From Serinicoccus sediminis (lineage in GTDB: Bacteria > Actinomycetota > Actinomycetes > Actinomycetales > Dermatophilaceae), in the NCBI RefSeq assembly GCF_004153545.1, contig NZ_SDVA01000011.1, positions 1 to 64,000 on the forward strand: a stretch of 64,000 bases of DNA, read 5' to 3'. Below, piece by piece: positions 53,418 to 60,830 of this stretch. Each line of letters opens with the position of its first letter. Position 1 is the first letter of the stretch. Under the pieces are notes generated by a model, which was not told the origin of the DNA, ran no database searches, and was given only the letters and a program-made list of their open reading frames with translations. Made by a program: the position numbers and the translations under genes.

Positions 53418-54748
53418 GGGGCGGGCTGCTCGCCCCCGCCGATGGTGAGGCGGGGCACCCCTGTGAAGCGGGCCGGGTCGGTGACCCGGCGCCCGTCGAG
53501 CAGCAGCCGCAGGCCGGGCAGGTCGGTGGCGCCGAGCTCGGCGTACTCCGGGTGGTCGGCCTGGACGATGGCGACGTCGACCGGGTCGCCGGCCCGGCCC
53601 GGGGTCCAGGCGTAGGGCTGCCAGCCGAACGCGGCGAGCTCGTCGTCGGTGTACATCGGGTCGTGCACGAGGACCTCGGCGCCGCGGGCGCGCAGCGCCT
53701 CGACGGTCGCGAAGACCCCGGAGAACGCGGTCTCCTTGACCTTGCCGCGGTAGGCCGCGCCCAGCACGAGCACGCGAAGGCCGTCCAGCGAGCCCAGCAG
53801 CGCCTCGGCCCGGGAGACGGCGTAGTCCGGCATCGCGGCGTTGGCCTCGCGGGCGGCGCGCACGACCGTCGCGTCGGGGTCGGTCGACAGGTAGAGGCGG
53901 GGGTAGACGGGGATGCAGTGCCCGCCGACGGCGATGCCGGGCCGGTGCAGGTGGCTGTAGGGCTGGGAGTTGCAGGCCTCGATGACCTGGTGCACGTCCA
54001 GGCCCACGGTGTCGGCGAACCGGGCGAACTGGTTGGCCAGGCCGATGTTGACGTCCCGGTAGGTGGTCTCGGCGAGCTTGGCCATCTCCGCCGCCTCCGC
54101 GCTGCCCAGGTCCCACACCCCGTTGGGCCGGTCCAGGTCGGGACGGTCGTCGAAGGTCAGCACGGACTCGTAGAAGGCGGTGCCGCGGGCGGCACCGGCC
54201 TCGGTGAGGCCACCGACGAGCTTGGGGTAGCGGCGCAGGTCGGCGAAGACCCGGCCGGTGAGCACCCGCTCGGGGGAGAACACGAGGTGGAAACCCTCGT
54301 CGGTGCCCTCGCGCAGCCCGGACAGCTCCTCGATCATCGGCTTCCACCGGCCCCGGGTGGTCCCGACCGGCAACGTGGTCTCGTAGGCGACCAGGGTGCC
54401 CGGGGTCAGGTGCTGGGCGAGGCTGGTCGTCGCGGCGTCCATCCAGGCGAAGTCCGGGGCGCCGGTCGCCTCGTCCACGAAGAGCGGGACGACCACGACG
54501 ACCGCGTCGGCGCCCGGTATGGCGTCCGCGTAGTCCGTGGTCGCCCGCAGCCGGCCGGCGGGGACGAGCTCGGCGAGCTTGTCCACCAGGTGCGCCTCCC
54601 CCGGGAACGGCTCACGCGCGGCGTTGACCGCCTCGACGGTGCCCGCGTCCACGTCGACCCCCACCACCTCGTGCGCGGGGTCGGCGTCCGCGAACTGCAC
54701 CGCCAGCGGCAGCCCGATCTTGCCCATCGCGACGACCGCGATCCTCAT
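53414..54748 (-). CDS. UDP-glucose/GDP-mannose-type nucleotide-sugar dehydrogenase
   Basis: 444 residues from the ATG at 54746-54748. NAD-binding MRIAVVAMGKIGLPLAVQFA (GxGxxG reads AMGKIGLP), VVVVVPLFVDE near 86, FSPERVLTGRVFADLRRYPKLVGG near 150, KLAETTYRDVNIGLANQFA near 215, the catalytic Cys in GIAVGGHCIPVYPRL near 265, and the C-terminal LVLGAAYRGKVKETAFSG. It oxidises a sugar nucleotide to its uronic acid for glycan synthesis. The substrate (UDP-GlcNAc, UDP-Glc or UDP-ManNAc) is not clear; WecB nearby favours UDP-ManNAc. Confidence 0.88.
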   Translation of the reverse strand: MRIAVVAMGKIGLPLAVQFADADPAHEVVGVDVDAGTVEAVNAAREPFPGEAHLVDKLAELVPAGRLRATTDYADAIPGADAVVVVVPLFVDEATGAPDFAWMDAATTSLAQHLTPGTLVAYETTLPVGTTRGRWKPMIEELSGLREGTDEGFHLVFSPERVLTGRVFADLRRYPKLVGGLTEAGAARGTAFYESVLTFDDRPDLDRPNGVWDLGSAEAAEMAKLAETTYRDVNIGLANQFARFADTVGLDVHQVIEACNSQPYSHLHRPGIAVGGHCIPVYPRLYLSTDPDATVVRAAREANAAMPDYAVSRAEALLGSLDGLRVLVLGAAYRGKVKETAFSGVFATVEALRARGAEVLVHDPMYTDDELAAFGWQPYAWTPGRAGDPVDVAIVQADHPEYAELGATDLPGLRLLLDGRRVTDPARFTGVPRLTIGGGEQPAP

Positions 54749-54868
54749 CCGTGCCTCTTCCGTCGGGGTGGGGACGTGCCGGATCAGGATACGTGGGGGC
54801 CGGTCGGGGCCGTCGACGGCGAGCGGCTCCTCGTGCGGGCCGCCGGGGTGGTGGGCGATCATCGGTCC

Positions 54869-55810
54869 ATGCCCGACTCCACCTTCACCCTCAGCACCCC
54901 GGACGGCACGGCGGTGCACGTCCACCGCTGGCTGCCGCAGGGCCGGCCCCGCGCCGCCGTCCTCGTCGCCCACGGCATGGTCGAGCACGCCGAGCGCTAC
55001 GACCACCTCGCGCGACGACTCGTCGACCACGGGTATGCCGTGCACGCGCCCGACCACCGGGGGCACGGGCATACCGTCACCGACACGGACGGCCTGCTCG
55101 GACACCTGGGCGACGAGCACGGCTTCGCGACCGTCGTCGACGACCTGCTGGCCCTGACCGCGCGGATCGAGCAGGACCTGCCGGGCGTGCCGGTGGTGCT
55201 GCTGGGCCACAGCATGGGCTCGTTCCTGGCCCGCGCCTTCGCCGCGCGCTACGGCGACCGCCTGGCCGCCCTCGTGCTCTCCGGCACCGCCGGCCCGCCC
55301 GGGGTGACGGCCTGGGTCGGCCTGCAGGTGGCGTCGCTGGAGGCCCGGCTGCGCGGCCCCCGGGCACCGAGCCACCTCATGACGGCGTTGACGATGGGGC
55401 CCTACAACGCGCGCTTCCGCCCGACCCGGACCCGCTCGGACTGGCTCACGCGCGACCCCGCGCAGGTCGACGCCTACGAGGCCGACGAGCTGTCGGGGTC
55501 GGTCGCCACGGCCGGCTTCTACCGCGACCTGCTCACCGGGCTGCGGTGGGTGAGCGAGCCGTCGGTGGCTGCGCGGATGCCGAAGGACCTGCCGGTGCAC
55601 CTCGTCGCGGGCGAGGTGGACCCGGTCGGGGGTGCCGTCGGGACCGAGGAGGTCGCCGCGATGTTCCGCAACGTCGGCATGCAGGACGTCACCGTGCGGA
55701 TCTGGCCCGGCGCCCGCCACGAGGTCTTCAACGAGACCAACCGCGACGAGGTGGAGGCCGACCTCGTCTCCTGGCTCGACGAGCGCTTCCCCGCGCCCGA
55801 CGCGAGGTAG
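54869..55810 (+). CDS. alpha/beta hydrolase, monoacylglycerol-lipase type
   Basis: 313 residues from the ATG at 54869. ARPRAAVLVAHGMVEHAERYDHLARRLVDHGY holds the HG oxyanion motif; DHRGHGHT follows; the nucleophile is in LLGHSMGSFLARAFA near 110; then an Asp in VAGEVDPVGGAVG and a His in WPGARHEVFNETNRDE. No signal peptide. Likely a lipid or ester hydrolase. Its stop codon TAG opens a 22-bp tandem repeat array. Confidence 0.88.
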   Translation: MPDSTFTLSTPDGTAVHVHRWLPQGRPRAAVLVAHGMVEHAERYDHLARRLVDHGYAVHAPDHRGHGHTVTDTDGLLGHLGDEHGFATVVDDLLALTARIEQDLPGVPVVLLGHSMGSFLARAFAARYGDRLAALVLSGTAGPPGVTAWVGLQVASLEARLRGPRAPSHLMTALTMGPYNARFRPTRTRSDWLTRDPAQVDAYEADELSGSVATAGFYRDLLTGLRWVSEPSVAARMPKDLPVHLVAGEVDPVGGAVGTEEVAAMFRNVGMQDVTVRIWPGARHEVFNETNRDEVEADLVSWLDERFPAPDAR

Positions 55811-55920
55811 GACCACACCGGACGCGCCGTCCGACCACACCGGACGCGCCGTCCGACCACACCGGACTCGCCGTCCGACGACACCGGACGCGCCGTCCGA
55901 CGACACCGGACGCGCGGTAG
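55811..55920 (+). repeat. 22-bp tandem repeat array (family B)
   Basis: Five units starting at 55811, 55833, 55855, 55877 and 55899 (GACCACACCGGACGCGCCGT core). Each contains GGACG-CGC-CGTCC, able to form a small hairpin. The motif GACGCG-GGTAGGACC occurs at both edges and includes the upstream gene's stop codon. The period is not a multiple of 3. Confidence 0.9.
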
Positions 55921-55960
55921 GACCCGCCGCTGACGGCGGCACCCTTCCGCAGGCCCACTA

Positions 55961-56111
55961 TGCGCGCTTTTGGTCCCGAAAGGGCCACCACCGCCCACAG
56001 CCATCCCCCCAGCCAGCCCCACCTCCCGTTAGGCCGCCCCTCCGAGGCGTGCAGTGCGCACTCATGGCCCCCAGAGGGCCACCGCCGCACACAGCCATCC
56101 CCCCACCAGCC
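55961..56111 (+). repeat. two-copy hairpin repeat (family C)
   Basis: Two imperfect copies of about 57 bp begin at 55961 and 56055. Each starts with a 6-bp stem (TGGTCC...GGGCCA or TGGCCC...GGGCCA), in which a U-G pair in copy 1 is C-G in copy 2, and continues with CCACAGCCATCCCCCCA-like sequence. It lies between converging genes, like REP elements. Confidence 0.75.
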
Positions 56112-56121
56112 GCGCAGGAGA

Positions 56122-58422
56122 TCAGCCGTGGCGCGTCGGCCGGGAGGCCCAGAGCGAGGCGGACATCAGCCGCAGCGGCGCCTCTGGGTCCAGCGCGTGC
56201 CGCCAGGAGCCGGGGAGCAGCGTGCGCGGGGTGCCGTGACGTCGGCGGGCGCGCGCCAGGGCGAGGAGGCGGGGCGTCGGCACCCGCGGGTCGAGCGCGG
56301 CCGCGATCAGGTCGTGGTCGGCGCGGCTGAGCGGGTCGGTGCACCCCGGGGCGGCATCGAGCACCCGCCGCGTCATCCGGGCCAGCTCCGCGCGCTCCGC
56401 CTCGGTCCACCAGTCCGGGTCGGGGCGGGTGAGCACGGCGCCGAACACCTGGATGCGCAGCACCTTGGTGCCGACGGCCCGCCGCTGCGCCGCCGTCAGC
56501 CGGGGCGTCCACGGCAGGTCCCACAGGGCGTCCGCGGTGAGCAGCTGCTCGCGCAGTGGCCGGGGGTCGGCGGTGATCCGGTCGGGGGCGTCGTCGTGCA
56601 CGAGGTATGCCGGTGCCCGCGCCGCGAGCACGACCTCGGCCCCGGCATACAGCGCGGTCATCATCGGCAGGTCCTCCCCCACCTGGGCACCCGGGTGCAG
56701 CCGCGCCCCGGGCAGACGCAGCGCGCCGCGCGAGATGAGGCCGAGGGGTGCCGAGCGGTAGCTCAGCCGGTCGCGCACGAGGTCGACGCGGCCGCGCCCG
56801 CGGACCGGCCGAGCCGGCGGGGTCGGCAGGGGTCTGCCGGCCAGCCGCACCGGCGGCAGCACGACGACCGGCTCGTCCGGGTCCCGGCCCTCGGCCGCCC
56901 GCAGCCAGCCGGCCAGCGCCCCCGGCGCGAGCGCGTCGTCCGAGCCCATGATCGACACCCACGGCGCGCTGGCCGCCTCGATACCGGCGTTGAACGGCCC
57001 GCTCGGGCTCGGTATGCCGTCACTCACCTCCATGACCCGTACCCGCGGGTCGTCACGGAGGTCGGCGGGCAGCAGGTCGGCGGTCTCGTCGGCGGTCAGG
57101 TTGTGCGCGACGACGCTGACCCGCACCGGCAGGTCGCCCAAGCCGTCGAGGACAGAGCGCACCGCGCGGGAGACCTGACGACGCGTCGAATGCACGGCGA
57201 CCACCACGTCGACGACGGGGGTGGCCAGGGAGACAGGCCCGTCGAGTCCGGGCTGGCGCCCACCAACCCCGGGGGTGCGAGCGCCGACGACCTGGTCGCT
57301 CTGCCCACCCGACCTGGCACCGAGCGCCTCGGCGTAGACCTTCCCGACTCCCTCGGCATACGCCTGCTTTCCGAACCGCTGCACCACCGGTCCGGCGACC
57401 TGCTCCGCCGTGAGCCCGGCGCTCTCCGCCCAGACCCTCTCGACCGCGTCGGCCCAGGTCGACGGGGCTGCGCCCGGAGGCACGAGCTGCCCGCTGGGCG
57501 GCCGGACGAACTCCCGCGGCCCGCTCACGTCACCCACGACCACCGGCCGCCCGGCCGCCAGCGCCTCGGCCGCCGCCAGGCAGAACGTCTCCGCATGGGT
57601 CGGCAGCAGGAAGACGTCCGCCTCCCCCACGACCTGCTGCACCCGCTCGGGTGCCAACGCCCCGGGCAGCTCCAGCGGTACGCCGTGCGCCCGCGCCTCA
57701 CGCTCGACCTCGTCCCGCAGCACCCCCGACCCCACCCAGGTGAGCCGGGCGTCGACGCCCCGTGCCCGCAGCTCGGCGGCCGCCCGCACCGCAGTCACCG
57801 GGTCCTTGCGCGGGATGAGCCCGCCCACGCCCACGAGCCGCAGCGGACCGCGGTCGCGCAGGTCGGCCGCCGGGTCGCGACGGGGCGCCAGGACGGCGCC
57901 CGGCGACGTGACGATGTTGGGGACGACGCGCACCGGGCCGCGTCGCAGCCGGCGCACCTCCCGGGCCAGGTCGGGCCCGACGACCGCGACGACGTCCGGT
58001 CGGGCGAGCGACGGGCGCACCGCGTGCCGGGCCAGCCGCAGCGGAACGGACAGGGTCTCCGGTGCCCCCAGCCCTGACCAGTGCTCGGTGTGCACCCACG
58101 GTCGCGCCGGTCGACGGGCGGCCAACGGCAGCAGCGACGAGACGGCCATGGTGTGGACGAGGTCGGCGCCGAGGTCCAGCCTGGCGATGCGTCGTGCGGC
58201 CCGGGCGACGTGGTCGGGCCGGCGCGGGTCCATCACCAGCTGCTCGACGGGTATGCCGTCCGGCAGCCCCGGTGCGCTCGCGCCCGCGAGGTGCGGCGCC
58301 ACGAGGTGGAGCACCCGGACCTCGTGGCGCTCGGCGATTGCCGCGACGTCACGGGCGACGAAGACCCCGGTCGAGGGGGACGCCGCGGTCGGGAACCACG
58401 TGGTCACGACCAGGACGCGCAT
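56122..58422 (-). CDS. bifunctional glycosyltransferase, GT4 then GT2
   Basis: 766 residues. Residues ~1-375 are GT4-like with a GT-B fold: VVTTWFPTAASPSTGVFVARDV, VHTEHWSGLG, LRLVGVGGLIPRKDPVTAVRAAAEL, and HAETFCLAAAEALAAGRPVV. Residues ~405-620 are GT2 (VVDVVVAVHSTRRQVSRAVRSVL; GPFNAGIEAASAPWVSIMGSDDALAPGALAGWL with the DD motif). A shared ~140-residue C-terminal extension (VLRIQVFGAVLTRPD...) follows. Two sugar-transfer activities in one chain, for surface polysaccharide. The GT2 part is paralogous to the N-terminal half of the 815-residue protein at 60823-63270. Confidence 0.88.
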   Translation of the reverse strand: MRVLVVTTWFPTAASPSTGVFVARDVAAIAERHEVRVLHLVAPHLAGASAPGLPDGIPVEQLVMDPRRPDHVARAARRIARLDLGADLVHTMAVSSLLPLAARRPARPWVHTEHWSGLGAPETLSVPLRLARHAVRPSLARPDVVAVVGPDLAREVRRLRRGPVRVVPNIVTSPGAVLAPRRDPAADLRDRGPLRLVGVGGLIPRKDPVTAVRAAAELRARGVDARLTWVGSGVLRDEVEREARAHGVPLELPGALAPERVQQVVGEADVFLLPTHAETFCLAAAEALAAGRPVVVGDVSGPREFVRPPSGQLVPPGAAPSTWADAVERVWAESAGLTAEQVAGPVVQRFGKQAYAEGVGKVYAEALGARSGGQSDQVVGARTPGVGGRQPGLDGPVSLATPVVDVVVAVHSTRRQVSRAVRSVLDGLGDLPVRVSVVAHNLTADETADLLPADLRDDPRVRVMEVSDGIPSPSGPFNAGIEAASAPWVSIMGSDDALAPGALAGWLRAAEGRDPDEPVVVLPPVRLAGRPLPTPPARPVRGRGRVDLVRDRLSYRSAPLGLISRGALRLPGARLHPGAQVGEDLPMMTALYAGAEVVLAARAPAYLVHDDAPDRITADPRPLREQLLTADALWDLPWTPRLTAAQRRAVGTKVLRIQVFGAVLTRPDPDWWTEAERAELARMTRRVLDAAPGCTDPLSRADHDLIAAALDPRVPTPRLLALARARRRHGTPRTLLPGSWRHALDPEAPLRLMSASLWASRPTRHG

Positions 58423-58486
58423 ACCTGCACGCTATCCCGACCGGCGGTCACGGGACCCGGGCCGGGCGCTGGCTAGAGTCGACGGG

Positions 58487-59557
58487 GTGAAGATCCTCTC
58501 CGTCGTCGGGGCCCGCCCGCAGTTCGTCAAGCTCGCGCCGATCGCGCAGGAGTGTGCCGCCCGCGGGGTCGAGCACGTCATCGTGCACACCGGGCAGCAC
58601 TACGACCCGATGCTCTCCGACGTCTTCTTCACCGACCTCGGCATCCCCGACCCGGACGTCCACCTGGGTGTGGGCTCCGGCAGCCACGGCGTGCAGACCG
58701 GGTCGATCCTCGGCGCGATGGACGCGGTGCTGGAGGAGCACCACCCGGACTGGGTGCTCGTCTACGGCGACACCAACTCCACCCTGGCCGGGGCGCTGTC
58801 GGCGGTGAAGCTGCACGTGCCCGTCGCCCACCTCGAGGCCGGGCTGCGGTCCTTCAACCGGCGCATGCCCGAGGAGCACAACCGGGTCCTCACCGACCAC
58901 GCCGCCGACCTGCTGCTCGCCCCGACCCAGGTCGCCCGGGAGCACCTGGCCGCCGAGGGCCTCGGCGAGCGCACCGTCGTCGTCGGGGACGTCATGATCG
59001 ACGTCCTGCACCGCGTGCGCGACGAGCTGGTGGACGCGGACGCGGTGGTGGACGAGCTCGGTATGCCGTCCGCGGGCTTCTCCCTCGCCACGATCCACCG
59101 GGCGGAGAACACCGACGACCCGGCGCGGCTCGGCGCGGTGGTCACCGCCCTGCAGGAGGTGGACCACCCGGTCGTGCTGCTCGCTCACCCGCGGCTGCGG
59201 GCCCGGGCGGCCGAGCACGGCCTGGACCTGGACGGCGGGTCGCTCACCACCCGCGAGCCCCTGGCCTACCCCCGGCTGGTGGGCGCGGTGAGCCGAGCGC
59301 GCGGCGTCATCACCGACTCCGGCGGCCTGCAGAAGGAGGCCTTCGCCCTGCGGACGCCCTGCACCACGGTGCGTACCGAGACCGAGTGGGTCGAGACCGT
59401 GGAGCTGGGCTGGAACGTCCTCGTCGAGCCCGGCCCCGCCCTGGCGCAGGCCGCCTCCCGGCCGGCGCCCGAGCCGACCGACGCGGCGCCCTACGGCGAC
59501 GGCCACGCCGCGGCCGCGGTGCTGGACGCCCTGCTCGCCCCCCGACCCGGTTCGTGA
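58487..59557 (+). CDS. wecB: UDP-N-acetylglucosamine 2-epimerase, non-hydrolysing
   Basis: 356 residues from the GTG at 58487. VVGARPQFVKLAPI near 5, HTGQHYDPMLSDVFF near 33, VYGDTNSTLAGALSA near 88, HLEAGLRSFNRRMPEEHNRVLTDHAADLL near 110-138, TIHRAENTDDP near 203, and ITDSGGLQKEAFALRTPCTTVRTETEWVET near 276. It makes UDP-ManNAc, a precursor of many capsules, matching the dehydrogenase at 53414-54748. Divergent from the GT4-GT2 gene. Confidence 0.94.
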   Translation: MKILSVVGARPQFVKLAPIAQECAARGVEHVIVHTGQHYDPMLSDVFFTDLGIPDPDVHLGVGSGSHGVQTGSILGAMDAVLEEHHPDWVLVYGDTNSTLAGALSAVKLHVPVAHLEAGLRSFNRRMPEEHNRVLTDHAADLLLAPTQVAREHLAAEGLGERTVVVGDVMIDVLHRVRDELVDADAVVDELGMPSAGFSLATIHRAENTDDPARLGAVVTALQEVDHPVVLLAHPRLRARAAEHGLDLDGGSLTTREPLAYPRLVGAVSRARGVITDSGGLQKEAFALRTPCTTVRTETEWVETVELGWNVLVEPGPALAQAASRPAPEPTDAAPYGDGHAAAAVLDALLAPRPGS

Positions 59558-59681
59558 CCCCCGGCTCCACGGCCGCGGCGCGGGAGCGGGCGGCGCGCCG
59601 TGGGCTGCTGCTGGCGGTCTCCACGACGGACATGTTCGGCACCGGCGACGACGCCGCGCGCCCGGTCGGACGGGGTGCGCC

Positions 59682-60830
59682 TCAGCCGCCCACCCGGGCC
59701 GCGAGGGTGTCGACGGCACGCTCCCAGCCGCGCACCTGCTGCTCGGCGGACAGCTCGCCGGCGGCCGCGTGGGACGCCGCCTTGAAGCCCGCCACCTGCT
59801 CGGGGGTCAGCCCGTCGAGGGTGTCGGCCAGCGCCTGCGCGGTGAAGTCCGCGCTCACCACCCCCAGCCGGTGCCGCCGCACGAGCGCGGCCATCTCCGG
59901 GCTCGGGCCGACGACGAGCGCGAGCCGCCCCTGCACGAAGTCGAAGACCTTGTTGGGCAGCGCCCACAGGTGGTTGAACGACACCGGCGGCAGTACGTAG
60001 ACCCCCACGTCGTAGGCGTTGAGCGTCGCGGGCAGCTCGTGCGGCGCGACCGGCGGGTTGATGCGCACCCGGTCCGAGGCGGCATACCGCTCCCGCAGCT
60101 GCGCGAGGTAGGCCTCGTCGTTGGGCATGAGGTAGAGGTCGAGGGTCAGCGGGGGGCGCACGAGGTCCATCGCCTCGAGGATGACGTCGAGCCGGTGCCG
60201 CTGCGCGTTGCCGGAGTGCACCAGCCGCAGCGGGTCGCCGACCGGCCCGGGCGCCAGGTCGACGTGCTGCGGGGCGTTGACGACGACGCCGGCGCGCAGC
60301 CCGAAGCGCAGGCGGTACTCCCGCGCGATGCCGTCGCCGACGGTGGTCACCGAGTCGGCCAGCGGGCCGTAGCGGCGCACGAGGTAGCGGTAGTAGGGCG
60401 CGACGAAGGCCCGCCACCGCCACGACTCCTCGTTCTGGCGCGGGTGGTACTCGTGCAGGTCGGCGTGCACGCCACCCGTCGGCGCCAGGTCGAGCGCGAG
60501 CGGCAGGGTGTCGATGTCGTCGGCGAGGACGACGGTGAAGCGCGGCTGCCCGGCCAGCAGCTCGGCCGCGGCGAGGGTGACCGGCGCCTGGCGGTATGCC
60601 GTCTCGAACCGCCGCTGGACGAGCAGCCGGCGGTCCTTGTGCCAGTGCACGACGTCGTCGGGCAGGCGCAGGTGCTCGACGACACCCTCCGGGGCCTCGC
60701 CGTATCCGAGGGTGGTGACCGCATAGCGCTGGGAGAACAGCGAGATCTGCCGCAGCACGCGGGCGTCGGAGCGCAGCGTGCTCCACGCCATGACGAGCAG
60801 CCGGGGCCGGGGGTCGCGCACGTCAGCCAC
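59682..60830 (-). CDS. glycosyltransferase (GT4-like)
   Basis: 382 residues from the GTG at 60828-60830. RLLVMAWSTLRSDARVLRQISLF near 10, HADLHEYHPRQNEESWRW near 122, RLVHSGNAQRHRLDVILEAMDLV near 203 and VYVLPPVSFNHLWALPNKVFDFVQGRLALVVGPSPEMAALVRRHRLGVV near 279-328 form a GT-B fold. It is clearly paralogous to the C-terminal half of the upstream 815-residue protein. It overlaps that gene's stop by 8 bases, so they are co-translated. Confidence 0.85.
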   Translation of the reverse strand: MADVRDPRPRLLVMAWSTLRSDARVLRQISLFSQRYAVTTLGYGEAPEGVVEHLRLPDDVVHWHKDRRLLVQRRFETAYRQAPVTLAAAELLAGQPRFTVVLADDIDTLPLALDLAPTGGVHADLHEYHPRQNEESWRWRAFVAPYYRYLVRRYGPLADSVTTVGDGIAREYRLRFGLRAGVVVNAPQHVDLAPGPVGDPLRLVHSGNAQRHRLDVILEAMDLVRPPLTLDLYLMPNDEAYLAQLRERYAASDRVRINPPVAPHELPATLNAYDVGVYVLPPVSFNHLWALPNKVFDFVQGRLALVVGPSPEMAALVRRHRLGVVSADFTAQALADTLDGLTPEQVAGFKAASHAAAGELSAEQQVRGWERAVDTLAARVGG

